Shown: piece by piece, positions 33,501-45,500 of the stretch
Layout: every line of letters starts with the position of its first letter
Position numbering within the stretch: the first letter of the stretch is position 1
From: Antedon mediterranea
Taxonomy: Eukaryota; Echinodermata; Crinoidea; Comatulida; Antedonidae
Direction of reading: 5' to 3'
Length of the DNA: 64,000 nt
Assembly: GCF_964355755.1 (NCBI RefSeq)
Contig: NC_092673.1
Location: 16,125,001-16,189,000 of the forward strand
The notes under the pieces: model-generated
Told to the model about the DNA's origin: nothing
What the model saw: only the letters and a program-made list of their open reading frames with translations
Databases searched by the model: none
Program-made: the position numbers and the translations under genes

Positions 33501-36500
33501 TGATCTTTTGCCTGTCAAACGAACCAAGTAGCCTACGGTGACGTTTGAATCTATACGATTCAAAGACGGTAACGTTTGAATTTAAAGAATCAAGGACGGT
33601 AACATTTGGATTTATATGAATTAACATTCTGGATACAATACTTGTGGATTTTATACCAATTGACTGAGGACAAGGAGGCCTAAAATGGTTTAAAGTATAA
33701 AACTATACGTATCTGCGTGTGCTGACTCGCCTTCAAATCACCCGCCAGTGTGCTAGTGACGTCACTCGTTGTAATACCACTCCTCAAGCCTAATTCTCGA
33801 GCGGCCGTGACCTAGCATCATAATGGCCAACAACTTACTATTGTACCTGTTTGTCATCGGTGCAACATTATCAATTCGGATTTTTATCGATCTGAGCTCA
33901 TCGGAAATACACATACATCGAGATGTTAACTACAATACATTTATTACAAAATGTATACCAAACAAGTCTTTTAAACACGGTCAAAGTAAGTTATACAGCA
34001 TATTTGTATCTCAATTATTTACACCTGTCAATAACCGAACATCAAAGCAAAAAATAAAAACAACTAAAACGAAAGCCGACCGCTTTATTCTGTTTTTTGG
34101 TCTTATGCTAGCTGGCGATGTCCATCCATGCCCGGGGCCTACCGGAGCAAGAAAACCTAAGTGCCCATGTATAGTTTGTTCAAAAGGAATAATCAAAACC
34201 AGTCGAGCTATATCGTGTGATAATTGTGATCGTTGGTCGCACATAAATTGCATAAACTTCCCGTTAAAGAAGTATACTGATCTATGTCATTCAGGGGAAG
34301 AATTTGCATATGAATGCCAAGAATGTGTATTTAAAAACCTACCGTTTAGCAACGCTGATGTTCACGATACTTCAAATGACCACCGCGATATCGATACATC
34401 AACTCTCACAAACGATTCGTGTGATGACCCCGATACATTGTTATCTGAAATCTTCAGATGCAAAGGTCTCCATTGTTTACACCTGAACACCAGAAGCCTT
34501 CTTCCAAAAATCGATGAAATTCGGTCTATTGCAAAAAAGACTGATGTATCCTTAATAGCAATTAGTGAGTCCTGGCTGGATAAATCTGTAAATAACAGTG
34601 AAATAAGTATCGAAAATTATTCAATTGAAAGAAAAGATAGATGTACGAATAGTGTTGGAGGAGGCGTATGCCTCTATATACGAAATGATCTTACCTACAA
34701 CGTGAGAGATGATCTCCAAAACGATGATATTGAATCTTTATGGATAAATATATTATTACCTAAAACCAAACCTATTCTAATCGGAACCTGTTACCGACCT
34801 GAAAAGCAGCGATTGTTTTTTACCTCACTTGAGACAATCTGTGGAGATATTTTACAAGGTCAAGAAGTTATTATTTTAGGTGACTTTAATGTAGATGTAT
34901 CATCTAATAATTTAAGTAAAAATAAATGGGTGTCCCAATTTTGTATTATGTTTAATCTCACCCAACTTATTAAGGACCCAACACGTATTACTTGCACTAC
35001 CTCTACCATCATAGATCTTATTTTCTCATCCGAACCTCTTAACATTTTCCAATACGGAGTTATCCCTTACGGTGTCAGTGATCATTTTATAACTTACTGC
35101 ACCAGAAAGATAGTTAAAATCCCGATTAAGAGGCATAAGACGATTAAAATACGATCTATGAAATCATACTCATCAGAACTACTTACTTCTAAATTAAATG
35201 AATTAGATTGGTCCGATATCACAAATTGCACAAATGTCTGCACTGCATGGGACTGGTTCAAACTAAAAATGATGAATGCCATCAACCAAGTTGCTCCTTT
35301 AAAAGAAATAAGAATTAAACAACGTTCCAAACCATGGTTCACATCAGAAATTAGAGATCTGATCATTAAACGTGATAAATGCTTAGCTAAATTTAAGAGA
35401 ACTCGTAATGAGCACATATTTACTGTCTTTAAAAAGTTAAGAAATTCTGTAAAATATAAAATAAAAAGAGCTAAGTCATCTTATTTTTCGGACAAACTAA
35501 ATGAAAATAAAAATAACCCCAAAAAATTATGGAATGTTTTAACAAGTTTAGGTACCGGAACAGAAAATAAATCTGAAAACATTGCTCTAAAATGTGAAGA
35601 TAAAATAATTTATGACAAAAGCTCGATTGCTGACTATTTAAATTCCTTTTTCATTAATACTCCTGAAAATTTTGTCAACAAACTCCCTCCTTCATCTAAT
35701 ACTTACAATGAAAACCACGTTAAACATTACTATGCAGATAAAAAAGGTGTATTTGCCTTTAAAGAAGTAAATGAACAAACCGTACTAACGATAATAAACA
35801 ACTTAAATAGTAAGAAAGGTGCGGGTTTAGATTCCGTACCTGCCAGATTTTCAAAGATGGGGCTCTGGCTATCTTGCATCCACTGAGCCATATTATAAAT
35901 ATATCTATTTCAACCGGTTATATCCCTTCTGATTGGAAATCTGCTAAGGTAGTGCCTATTTACAAAAAGAAAGATCGATTATATGCTGGAAACTATAGAC
36001 CCGTTTCTATTCTATCTGCAGTGTCTAAAATTATAGAACGTATTATGTATAATCAATTAATGAGTTACTTAAACGACCAATCACTTCTTTATACCTATCA
36101 ATCAGGTTTTAGACCTTCATTTTCTACAGAAACATGTCTAATACATCTATCGGATTCTGTTAGAAATGGATGGGATAAAGGGAAAATGACTGGTATGATA
36201 ATAATTGACCTTCAAAAGGCGTTCGACACAGTAGACCACGACATATTATTGTATAAATTAAAGGCCATGGGTTTTACTAGTCTATCTCTGTCATGGATGC
36301 AATCATACCTCCACGGTAGATCCCAGGTTGTTGACATAAAAGGTACTAAATCAACATTTCTTGACGTCAAATGTGGAGTACCCCAGGGATCTATTCTGGG
36401 TCCCTTACTATTTTTGCTATATGTCAACGACATGGAATCGGCCGTTGGTTGTGAGTTGTTGCTATATGCAGACGATGCAGCCCTTCTGGTCACAAATAAA

Positions 36501-39500
36501 GACCGAGAGTATATTGAAAACAGACTAAGTAATGAATTGCAAGCGTTGAATCTGTGGCTTTCTGACAATAGATTATCCCTTCATTTTGGTAAGACGGAGT
36601 CAATTTTATTTGGTACAAAAACCATGTGTAGAAAACAGTCAGAAATGAAAATTACCTGTAATAATAAAAACATAACTGCTAAATCTTCAATCACATACCT
36701 TGGAATTGATCTTGACCAGAACCTGACTGGTACAGCTACAGGTATGAAAGTAATCAATAAAATTCATTGTATACTTAAATTTCTTAATAGAAATAAAAAA
36801 TATATTACTAAATATGCTCTTAAATTAATTGCATCTTCTCTGACACAATGTCATTATGACTATGGGTGCTGTGTATGGTACTCGTGTACAAATAAATATA
36901 TTAAAAATAGGCTACAGACGTCTCAAAACAAAATTATTAGATGCATTTCGAACCTAGGACCACGATCTCATATAGGTATACATGAGTTTGTAAACTTAAA
37001 TTGGTTGCCAGTTGACCTAAGAGTACAAGTGAGGAAACTATGTATTATGTATAAAATAATTAACAAAAGTGCTCCAACTTACCTGGATACAATTACCCTG
37101 ACGAGACAACGTCACAATCACAATACAAGATTTGCTAGAGACAGCATTTCGATCCAAATTCCAGTCATAGGAACTCACAACAGGTCAACTTTCTTAATAA
37201 CAAGCATTCAGTTATGGAATTCACTCCCCTATTTTGTTCAAAGCTCCTCTTCATTACAATTATTTAAACAGAGATCAAAAAGTTATTTTTGTGAAATTTA
37301 ATTTGCTATTTGTTTGTGTATTATGTTTAAGTTATTGTGGTTTTCCTTGTTTATTCTGTTATATTTGTTTAGGACCACAATGGAAATAAGTTTGCCGTCT
37401 CGGTACTTTTTGTGTTTTTATCCTATTGATTTTGTATCAGAATAAAGAAATATAAAAATATAATAAAAATATAACTTTATAAAGATAAACAAAATAAAAT
37501 AAAGCACAAAAATAGAATCAAACATTAAATGAATTAAATTAATGATCAGTCATCTTTTCAACGATCTAAATAAGATTACCGACCGGCAGAATTTGAAGTA
37601 AAAACATGTGAGCGCTGTGAACAGGAGGAAAAAGGGGATATCGCGTGACCAACATCTAGGTACTTGTTTACCTTTCTTATGTTATCGGCCTGCAATCTAT
37701 GAGCGCGCGAACACCGACGGTCGGCCGAGCATTCACTGCTGCTATTTTTTTATCGATCGGCTACTGTAGTAGACGTTCGCTAATGCATTTAGAAGTGAGA
37801 TGTGAATAGTTCACCGGTGGCGTGGCACATCGTGTTGCTTATTATAGGTGCTTAGTTCATCGTATGAACTTCCTAATGTTATTTTCAGTCGGCTATGTAA
37901 AAGAAAGCGACTAAAAAACAATCCAGGCCCCTGTTTATTATTAATATTAAATTATTTATTGAGGTTACGAACTTATAAACATTTTAGAATGATGTTTGAG
38001 ATCGGCACCCCTGGAATACAATTCAGCTACAAACTCTCTAATTAAAAGGCAAACTGAAACGGGAATTGTTTGGGCCTGTTTGTGATGACTCATCGTTAAA
38101 CGACGTTCACGAAGCGATTCGCAACGACGTTAAACGATTCATAAAAATCAGTCAAGCATGTTAGTGGGCGGAACTATTACAAGCTATGCATATTGTCCAT
38201 TTTCCAAACGGTCTGACGATTTTAGAATTTTCACGCTAACGCTAAAACAAAAGAAAACGCGATTAACGCGCTTTGTCAGTTTGAAAACATTTGGACATGA
38301 CGCCTTAGAGAGTCAGTCAGAAACTGCTAAACAAGATTATGATAACTTATGCTCCAAATGTACAATAATATACAAATAATGAATGTTTATGAGTTGGACG
38401 GTGAAAATATTTCATGAGTTGAAAAATTGAATGCTCTAATTTTAACGAGGCAGAGCCGAAATACAAAACATTTATTTTATTCAATTTATTGATCGTTAAT
38501 CATTGACAAATGCTAGGCCATGAAGCTAGGCCATTCAAAAAGACAGTGCTCCAAATTTGAACACGGAGTAGAACATTTATAGACGGTGCTCAGAACAAGT
38601 TGATTTTCAAATCAGCCAACAATAATTCCATTCAGCAAATAGAAAACATATTTAATTTTAAGAAAAATGTTAAATCACATTTCTGTTCAACCAAATAACT
38701 ATATAATAGTAGAGGCTATATATGGTTTGACCTTGAAAAAATTCTAATAAAAGGTCTTTTGGTATTTTCTTGTAGCTTTAGGTGTCAATAATTACCAAAA
38801 AATTTTTGCAGCCTTCTAGTTGCTGCGTTAGTGAGATATTGAGGGTCAAAGGTCAGTCACCTTTTTGTGGCATTTGATGGCTCATAACTCCTCAACTCCT
38901 GGGTTTAAAAAGACAAATGTGGTTTCTACATCTATGTTTTAGTGGTCAAACAACAAAATAAAGTTTTTGCAAATTTTGGGTTACTTGTGCCATTGGTCAG
39001 ATAGTCGGGTCAAAGGTCATTGACCTTTATTCATTAATAACTACTGCTAGTGTAGGACCTGAGTAAGATTTGTATGCATTCAGTTTAGGAGAGAATATCT
39101 CAACTGTTATAGGATAATTTGACCCCAAGGAACAACATGGGATATGTGTCAAATTCGTTATCTGGGGCGAACATGCCCAAAATCGGGGTCAAAGGTTAGA
39201 AATGTGTGGTTCTTATATCTCGAAAACCACTTGTCATACAGATTTGCTTTTGGTGTCAAATTGTTCAGAATATACATATTTATATTCGGTCTAACACAAC
39301 TTTTACCCCAAAAAATGACCGGAAATGCTTTTACTGACCTTTGACCAAAAAACACATTTTCGGGTTAAATATTTAAAATGTCAATGGACACACTGTATGG
39401 TATCAAATGAAAGCATATATACAATATGCTACCCATTGCTACCCAACTTGTATTTAATTATGTGATGTTAATTTTGGAAAATATGCATATTTTATTAAAT

Positions 39501-42500
39501 TTAGACAAAAATGAGTATAAATTAATGTAAGTTTATTTCAGGTGAAATAATTCTAGCGTTGTAATGAAATATTTGGTATAAAAAAGAAAAGACTTAGTTG
39601 TAGTTTATTAAGTTCTTTATTTGGTAGAACAAAAAAATTGGCATTGCAGTAATCTAACCGTGATGTTATTAGTGCATGGACAAGTTTAATAAGCGAGGAG
39701 TGTGTTTGCGAATTGATCTTATGTTACGAAGGTGGTACAGTAGGTATCAGATTTACTAATGTTGTTGATATGTCTGGACATAATCGTTGCTGAGTCAAAT
39801 ACAACTCCGATATATCTAACCTCCAACGATGATGTGATTGATGTTTCTAGCAATGGCCAATTTCTTGAAGTGTTTTGAATGAAGAAATAAGATTTCTGTT
39901 TTACCAGGTTTAAAAAGAGCATGTTTTTAGTTAGCCAATCCTGAACATCAACAACACAAGCTTCGATAACCGATTTTGCCTCATTAAACTCTGCTGGATT
40001 AAAGCTGATGTACAGTTGTGTATCATCTGCGTACACATGATATTGGACACAATGTCTCTTAATGATATCACTCATGGGCGAGATGTAAACTAAAAACAAT
40101 ACTGGACCAAGTATTGATCCTTGAGGAACATTTCAGGTCGATAGAGGTAGATTTGACATTACCAATCCGGACCTGCTGCTTCCTAGAAGACAAATATGAC
40201 TTGAACCAATTTAGAGCAGATCCACATATACCAATAGACGAGATCAGTCTTGCAATAAGAATGGAATAATCCATGGTATCAGAAGCTGCCGACAGGTCGA
40301 GGTACACAGAAAAAAGACAATTACCTTAATATTCAGAGTTAAAATAATATCATTATGCACCTTGAGAATGGCTGACTCTGTACTGTGGTGCTTTCTATAT
40401 GCTGATTGAAGAGGGTCGAACAGATTATTGTCGTCAAGAAAATGTATGAGATCTAAAGCAACGCATTTCTCAAGGATCAATTAGATAAAAAAGCGACATT
40501 AGAAATAGATCGAAAATTTGCCATGCAAGTATGATCCAGTGAAGGTTTCTTTAAAATAAATGTAACTAGACCCAACTTCAAATAATCAGGAAAGGTCGTA
40601 CCAGTTGATAAAGATAAATTAATAATAATTCTAAATACTGAAGTCAATTATGCACATTTTCCATAAAGTTATATTCCTAATTAAAAATTTCAATACAAGT
40701 TGGGTAGCAATGGGTAGCATATTGTATATGCTTCCATTTTATACCATACAGTGTGTCCATTGACATTTTAAAGAATAATTTAACCAGAAAATGTGTTTTT
40801 TTGGTCATTTTTTTGATCAACCAGCATCGGCCAACAGCTTAAGATGGCCAGCATGGCAACTTGTCAAACAACTCTCAGGGAAGAGATCTCAAAGTGCCTG
40901 CATCATGGGAGAGGATCGTCTTCTAGCATGGAAAACTCACTTCCACAAACTACTATCGGTGGAGACTTCAGTGGTAGATGACATGGATATCGTCAAAATC
41001 TTCAACTTAACCACCAGATAAGCTCCGAGAGGTTCTCCGAGGCTGAGGTGTCAATTGCCTGCAAACAGATGAAATCTGGCAAAGCACCTGGTATTGAAGG
41101 TCTTCCCATCGAAATATGGAAATTACCTGGCACCCAGAAAGCTCTCACTTCTTTCTGCAATCAAATTCTTGATGGAAACAGGCCATCAGAATGGGGAATT
41201 TGGTTCATATCCCGAAAAAAGGTGATCTTTCAAAACCAGATAACTACAGGGGTATTTCATTATCACAATTGGCTGCAAAGATCTACAATCGCCTGATTTT
41301 AAATAGGATACGTCCTGTGATTAATGAAGTTTTACGCCCCAACCAGAATGGCTTTCGTCAGGCACGATCAACAACTACGCACATTCTTGCACTGAGGAGA
41401 ATTGTTGAAGAGGTTAAGAACCATCACAAAGAGGCAGTCATTATCTTTATTGACTTTCGCAAAGCCTTCGATTCCATCAATCGCAACATCATTATGAAGA
41501 TCCTCTTAGCATACGGCATCCCTCATAAAATTGTAGAAGCCATCAGAGTAATGTATATCAAATACATCAGCAGTTGTCCTGACTCCAGATGGTGAGACTG
41601 ATTGCTTCAACATCGACTCTGGCGTAGTTCAAGGAGACCCTCTTGCTCCATTCTTGTTTATTGTCTGCCTTGACTATGTAGTGCGATCAGCAACTACATC
41701 ATCAGACGGTCTCACCCTCCGCCGTAGTAGAAGACATCCAGCTGAAGTACTACCAGACCTGGACTTTGCCGATGACATCGCCATTCTTGAAGATTCCATA
41801 CATGCTGCCGAAAATCTACTACACAGAATTCAACAAGCCACACAAGCTATAGGTTTATACTTAAATATCAAGAAGACCCAATTCATACATTTAAACCCCT
41901 CATCACCTTCTATAACTCTCGCACTGGATGGATCAGCAATAGAACAAGTAGAGGATTTCAAGTACCTCGGAAGCTACTGTTCATCCACTAACCATGATGT
42001 CGAAGCAAGACTTGGTCAGGCATGGGGTGCGCTGAACAGTCTTTCAAAAATATGGGCATCTCGTATCAACAAGTCCACAAAAATCCGCCTCTTTAAGTCA
42101 ACAGTTGAAGCCATTCTTCTTTACGGCTGTGAGACATGGAGTCTTACTTCATCACTCTCAAAATCATTGGATGGAGCATACACCCGCATGCTGAGGAAAG
42201 TCCAAAACATCCCATGGTCCTCACACGCCACCAACAAGACACTATATGCCAACCTTCCCCGTCTTACGACCATCATTCAAAGACGTCGCATGGGCCTTGC
42301 CGGTCATGTTATGAGAAGCTCTGAGCCTGCCTCAAGAGTTCTCCTTTGGGAACCAGAAGAGAAAAGGAAAGTGGGAAGACCTCAACTGACTTCGCTCGAC
42401 ATTCTGTTGAAAGATACCAAACTAGACCTGAGTGAACTGAGAAAGAGCATGCTTGATAGAGATGTGTGGAGACAAATTATCATGGCACCCACTTAATAGT

Positions 42501-45500
42501 GGGATGACATTAAGTAAGTAAGTTTGGTCAAAGGTCAGTAAAAGCATTTCCGGTCATTTTTTGGGGTAAACGTTGTGTTAGACTGAATATAAATATGTAT
42601 TTTCTGAACAATTTGACACCAAAAGCAAATCTGTATGATTTGGTTGTCGAGATATAAGAACCACACATGTCTAACCTTTGACCCCGATTTTGGGCATGTT
42701 CGCCCCCCCCCCCCACCCCTGATAACGAATTTGGCACATATCCCATGTTGTTCCTTGGGGTCTAATTATCCTATAACAGTTGAGATATTCTCTCCTAAAT
42801 TGAATGCATACAAATCTTACCCAGGTCCTAAACTAGTAGTAGTTATTAATGAATGAAGGTCAATGACCTTTGACCCGACTATCTGACCAATGGCACAAGT
42901 AACCCGAAATTTGCAAAAACTTTATTTTGTTGTTTGACCACTAAAACATAGATGTAGACACCACAGTTGTCTTTTTAAACCCAGGAATTGAGGAGTTATG
43001 AGCCATCAAATGCCACAAAAAGGTCACTGACCTTTGACCCTCAATATCTCACTAACGCAGCAACTAGAAGGCTGCAAAAATTTTTTGGTATTTATTCACA
43101 CCTAAAGCTACAAGAAAATACCAAAAGACCTTTTATTAGAATTTTTTCAAGGTTACATAGGATAAATGTCACATATAGCCTGTACTATAAGTCAATCATA
43201 GTCTTTTAATTTAACTTGTTTTGTTATATTATTGTTTTTGTTATATTTACGTGTTTAATGCAATACAGTACTTAGTAATTTTTATATTTTTTATTTTAGA
43301 TTGTAAAAGGATCCCAATGGAAATAAGCTAATAAGCTTTTTGGGCTATCCTGGAAAATCTTTTATAAATGTATTATTTTTAATGTCCGTAATGTATGTTA
43401 TCACTTTGTATATGTATTTTTTATGATGATTTTCCTAATAAATTCAAATCAAATGTCGCGTTGCAAAAATTCTCAAATTGTTTGCAAAGAACTGAAAGTG
43501 CGTTAAAGCATCGTTTGGAATTAGCCCTAACTAACTTGTTTATAAAATAAATTGTTGCATTCATGACTGTGTTTGAATTTGATATGAATTTGAGTATCTA
43601 TTGAATATATTGTTATGTTTTTCAGTAAATACAAATGTTGCTGGAACATCAAGTTCAAACCAAGGTATGTTATGTCTTTTATTATTATTATAATGAAGTA
43701 AGTCAATTAAGACAGAAAAGGATTTTGTGTTATAACCAATTGCATAATATATGGCCATGCTATATGTAGCATGTTTAAATAGTACATGCTTATAAAATAA
43801 AGGAAGAGCATATCTTTTTGAAAATAGACGTCATCTCATTTTGATCATTTTAAACAGTGGTAAAGAAGCCAAACAATTAATGATAAAATCATTACTTTCT
43901 CTAAAATTATTTTAACACAAAAACATGATATTGATAATTAAGATAATGTAATGAGTGTAAGTAGGTTTACTGTAGTTTTTTAATTAATATATTAATTATA
44001 TATACAGTAAATATAAAATTATTATAGTGTTTCATTTATTTATATTCTTAAAACAATGATTATGATTTTACCAATAATTCAATAATAATTATACTATTGG
44101 CTAGAGCTATCTATCTGACGTTTTCAAGACTGATTTAGGGATTGTTCTTTTTTTTGATGACCACCAGAATCTCGCACACAAAAACAGCAGCTTCAGTTAA
44201 TGCAGCTATAAACATTTTTTTATAGCAATTATATAACAAAACTGCTTATAATTATTGACTGCTTTTTCATCGTTCAGTATATTTATATCTCTCGCCTCGT
44301 GATCCAAACGGAAGCCACATGGCCGTGTGCTGAATACGTAATTGAAAAGTTTCGTTGTATTCAAACGTTGAGAGCGCTACTCCATGTTGATCACATAATG
44401 TTCATTATTCACTTGACCATTTATTAAAATAGTATTTTTTGCAACCTTACTAAACTAGGCCTGGGCCTAAATGATAAAAGATCGGTCGGGTTGCAGAAAA
44501 ATAGTTAACATGGCTGTTAAATTTTAGTGATGGTGGGGGCTAAAGCCCGTCTAAATTTAAATATAAGAGAGTGTTAAATGATACATGATGATGAAACTGA
44601 CTGGAAATCATTCTTATGGTTTAACCATCACATTTAATCAATTCAATTCAATTCAAGAAACATTTATTGACCAAAAATATTATATCATAACAATGGCATA
44701 TAATATATATAGTCGAGAGACTACAAAAGGCCCAATGGGCCTGTCGCTGTAGTCCCTCTTTACATTATACAAATAACAATAATACAACACTTAATCTTAC
44801 ACAGGTGTGCCTTCTGGTACAGATACAGCTTCTGGTGCAGGTGCAGATTCAGGAGATACCATTCTACAAGGTAAAAACATACAAAACTGGTATTATTGAA
44901 ATTTAGATGTTTAAATAAAATTTTAAAATAAATTATGTCATAAATTTTTAAAGAAATTCAATAACAGCATTACTATACCTGAAAATAAAGTAAAATAAAA
45001 AACTGAATTAGATTAATCAAGTTTGGAAAACTTAAATTGAGTTATTGTCATTGTTGACTTTATGGAGTCAAAGCAGGCCTTCGTTCTAAGCTGAATAACT
45101 ATAAAAACGCTCTGCGGTATGATTTAGGTAAAATGCAGAGTTAGTGAAACTTTTCTTTTATTACCTTTTTCATTTTTAAACGTTCAAAAGGAGGAGAAGC
45201 CAAAACCAGATAATTAACTTTCAAAATGACATAAAGTTACTGGCAATATATTATATATTTTCTTGTTTATCAGTGGCTATGTAGTGTTTAGTATTTTTTG
45301 TACATTTATTATAATATATTCTATATAAAGTCTGATCAAGTGGCATTAATTTAAGTAGGCTAATGTCATAATTTCATTTATTCATTTATTGCAAAAAACA
45401 AGGATGACATTACAATAGGAGATTTAAAAAATAGATTGCTCTAGTCTTTTTTAACCCCCTTTAAAGAAAAAAAAACACATTTGTTCTTTATATTCGTTGG

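Larger units (their letters stand above)
31979..38304. mobile_element. PIF/Harbinger-like element carrying nested insertions (intron 13)
   Basis: Terminal inverted repeats GGCGTCATGTCCAAATGTTT (left end and, inverted, right end) continue imperfectly for about 40 bases. Each end is flanked by TTA (31976-31978 and 38305-38307), the target duplication style of PIF/Harbinger. Inside are a 197-bp hairpin MITE (32,048) and a 3.7-kb LINE (33.7-37.5 kb). I see no Harbinger transposase or Myb-like ORF, so it is non-autonomous or gutted. Confidence 0.7.
38703..43185. mobile_element. Foldback structure with CR1 fragment in the loop (intron 13)
   Basis: The left arm (about 38,703-39,490) is matched inverted by the right arm (about 40,648-40,806 continued at 42,523-43,185); the gap is the LINE inserted at 40,807. 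Shared words include CTCATAACTCCTCAA(C/T)TCCT, TCAACTGTTATAGGATAATT and GACCGGAAATGC. The arms are around 780 bp long and diverged by several percent. The loop, 39,491-40,647, is filled by a reverse-transcriptase fragment on the - strand. No transposase is seen. Confidence 0.8.
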
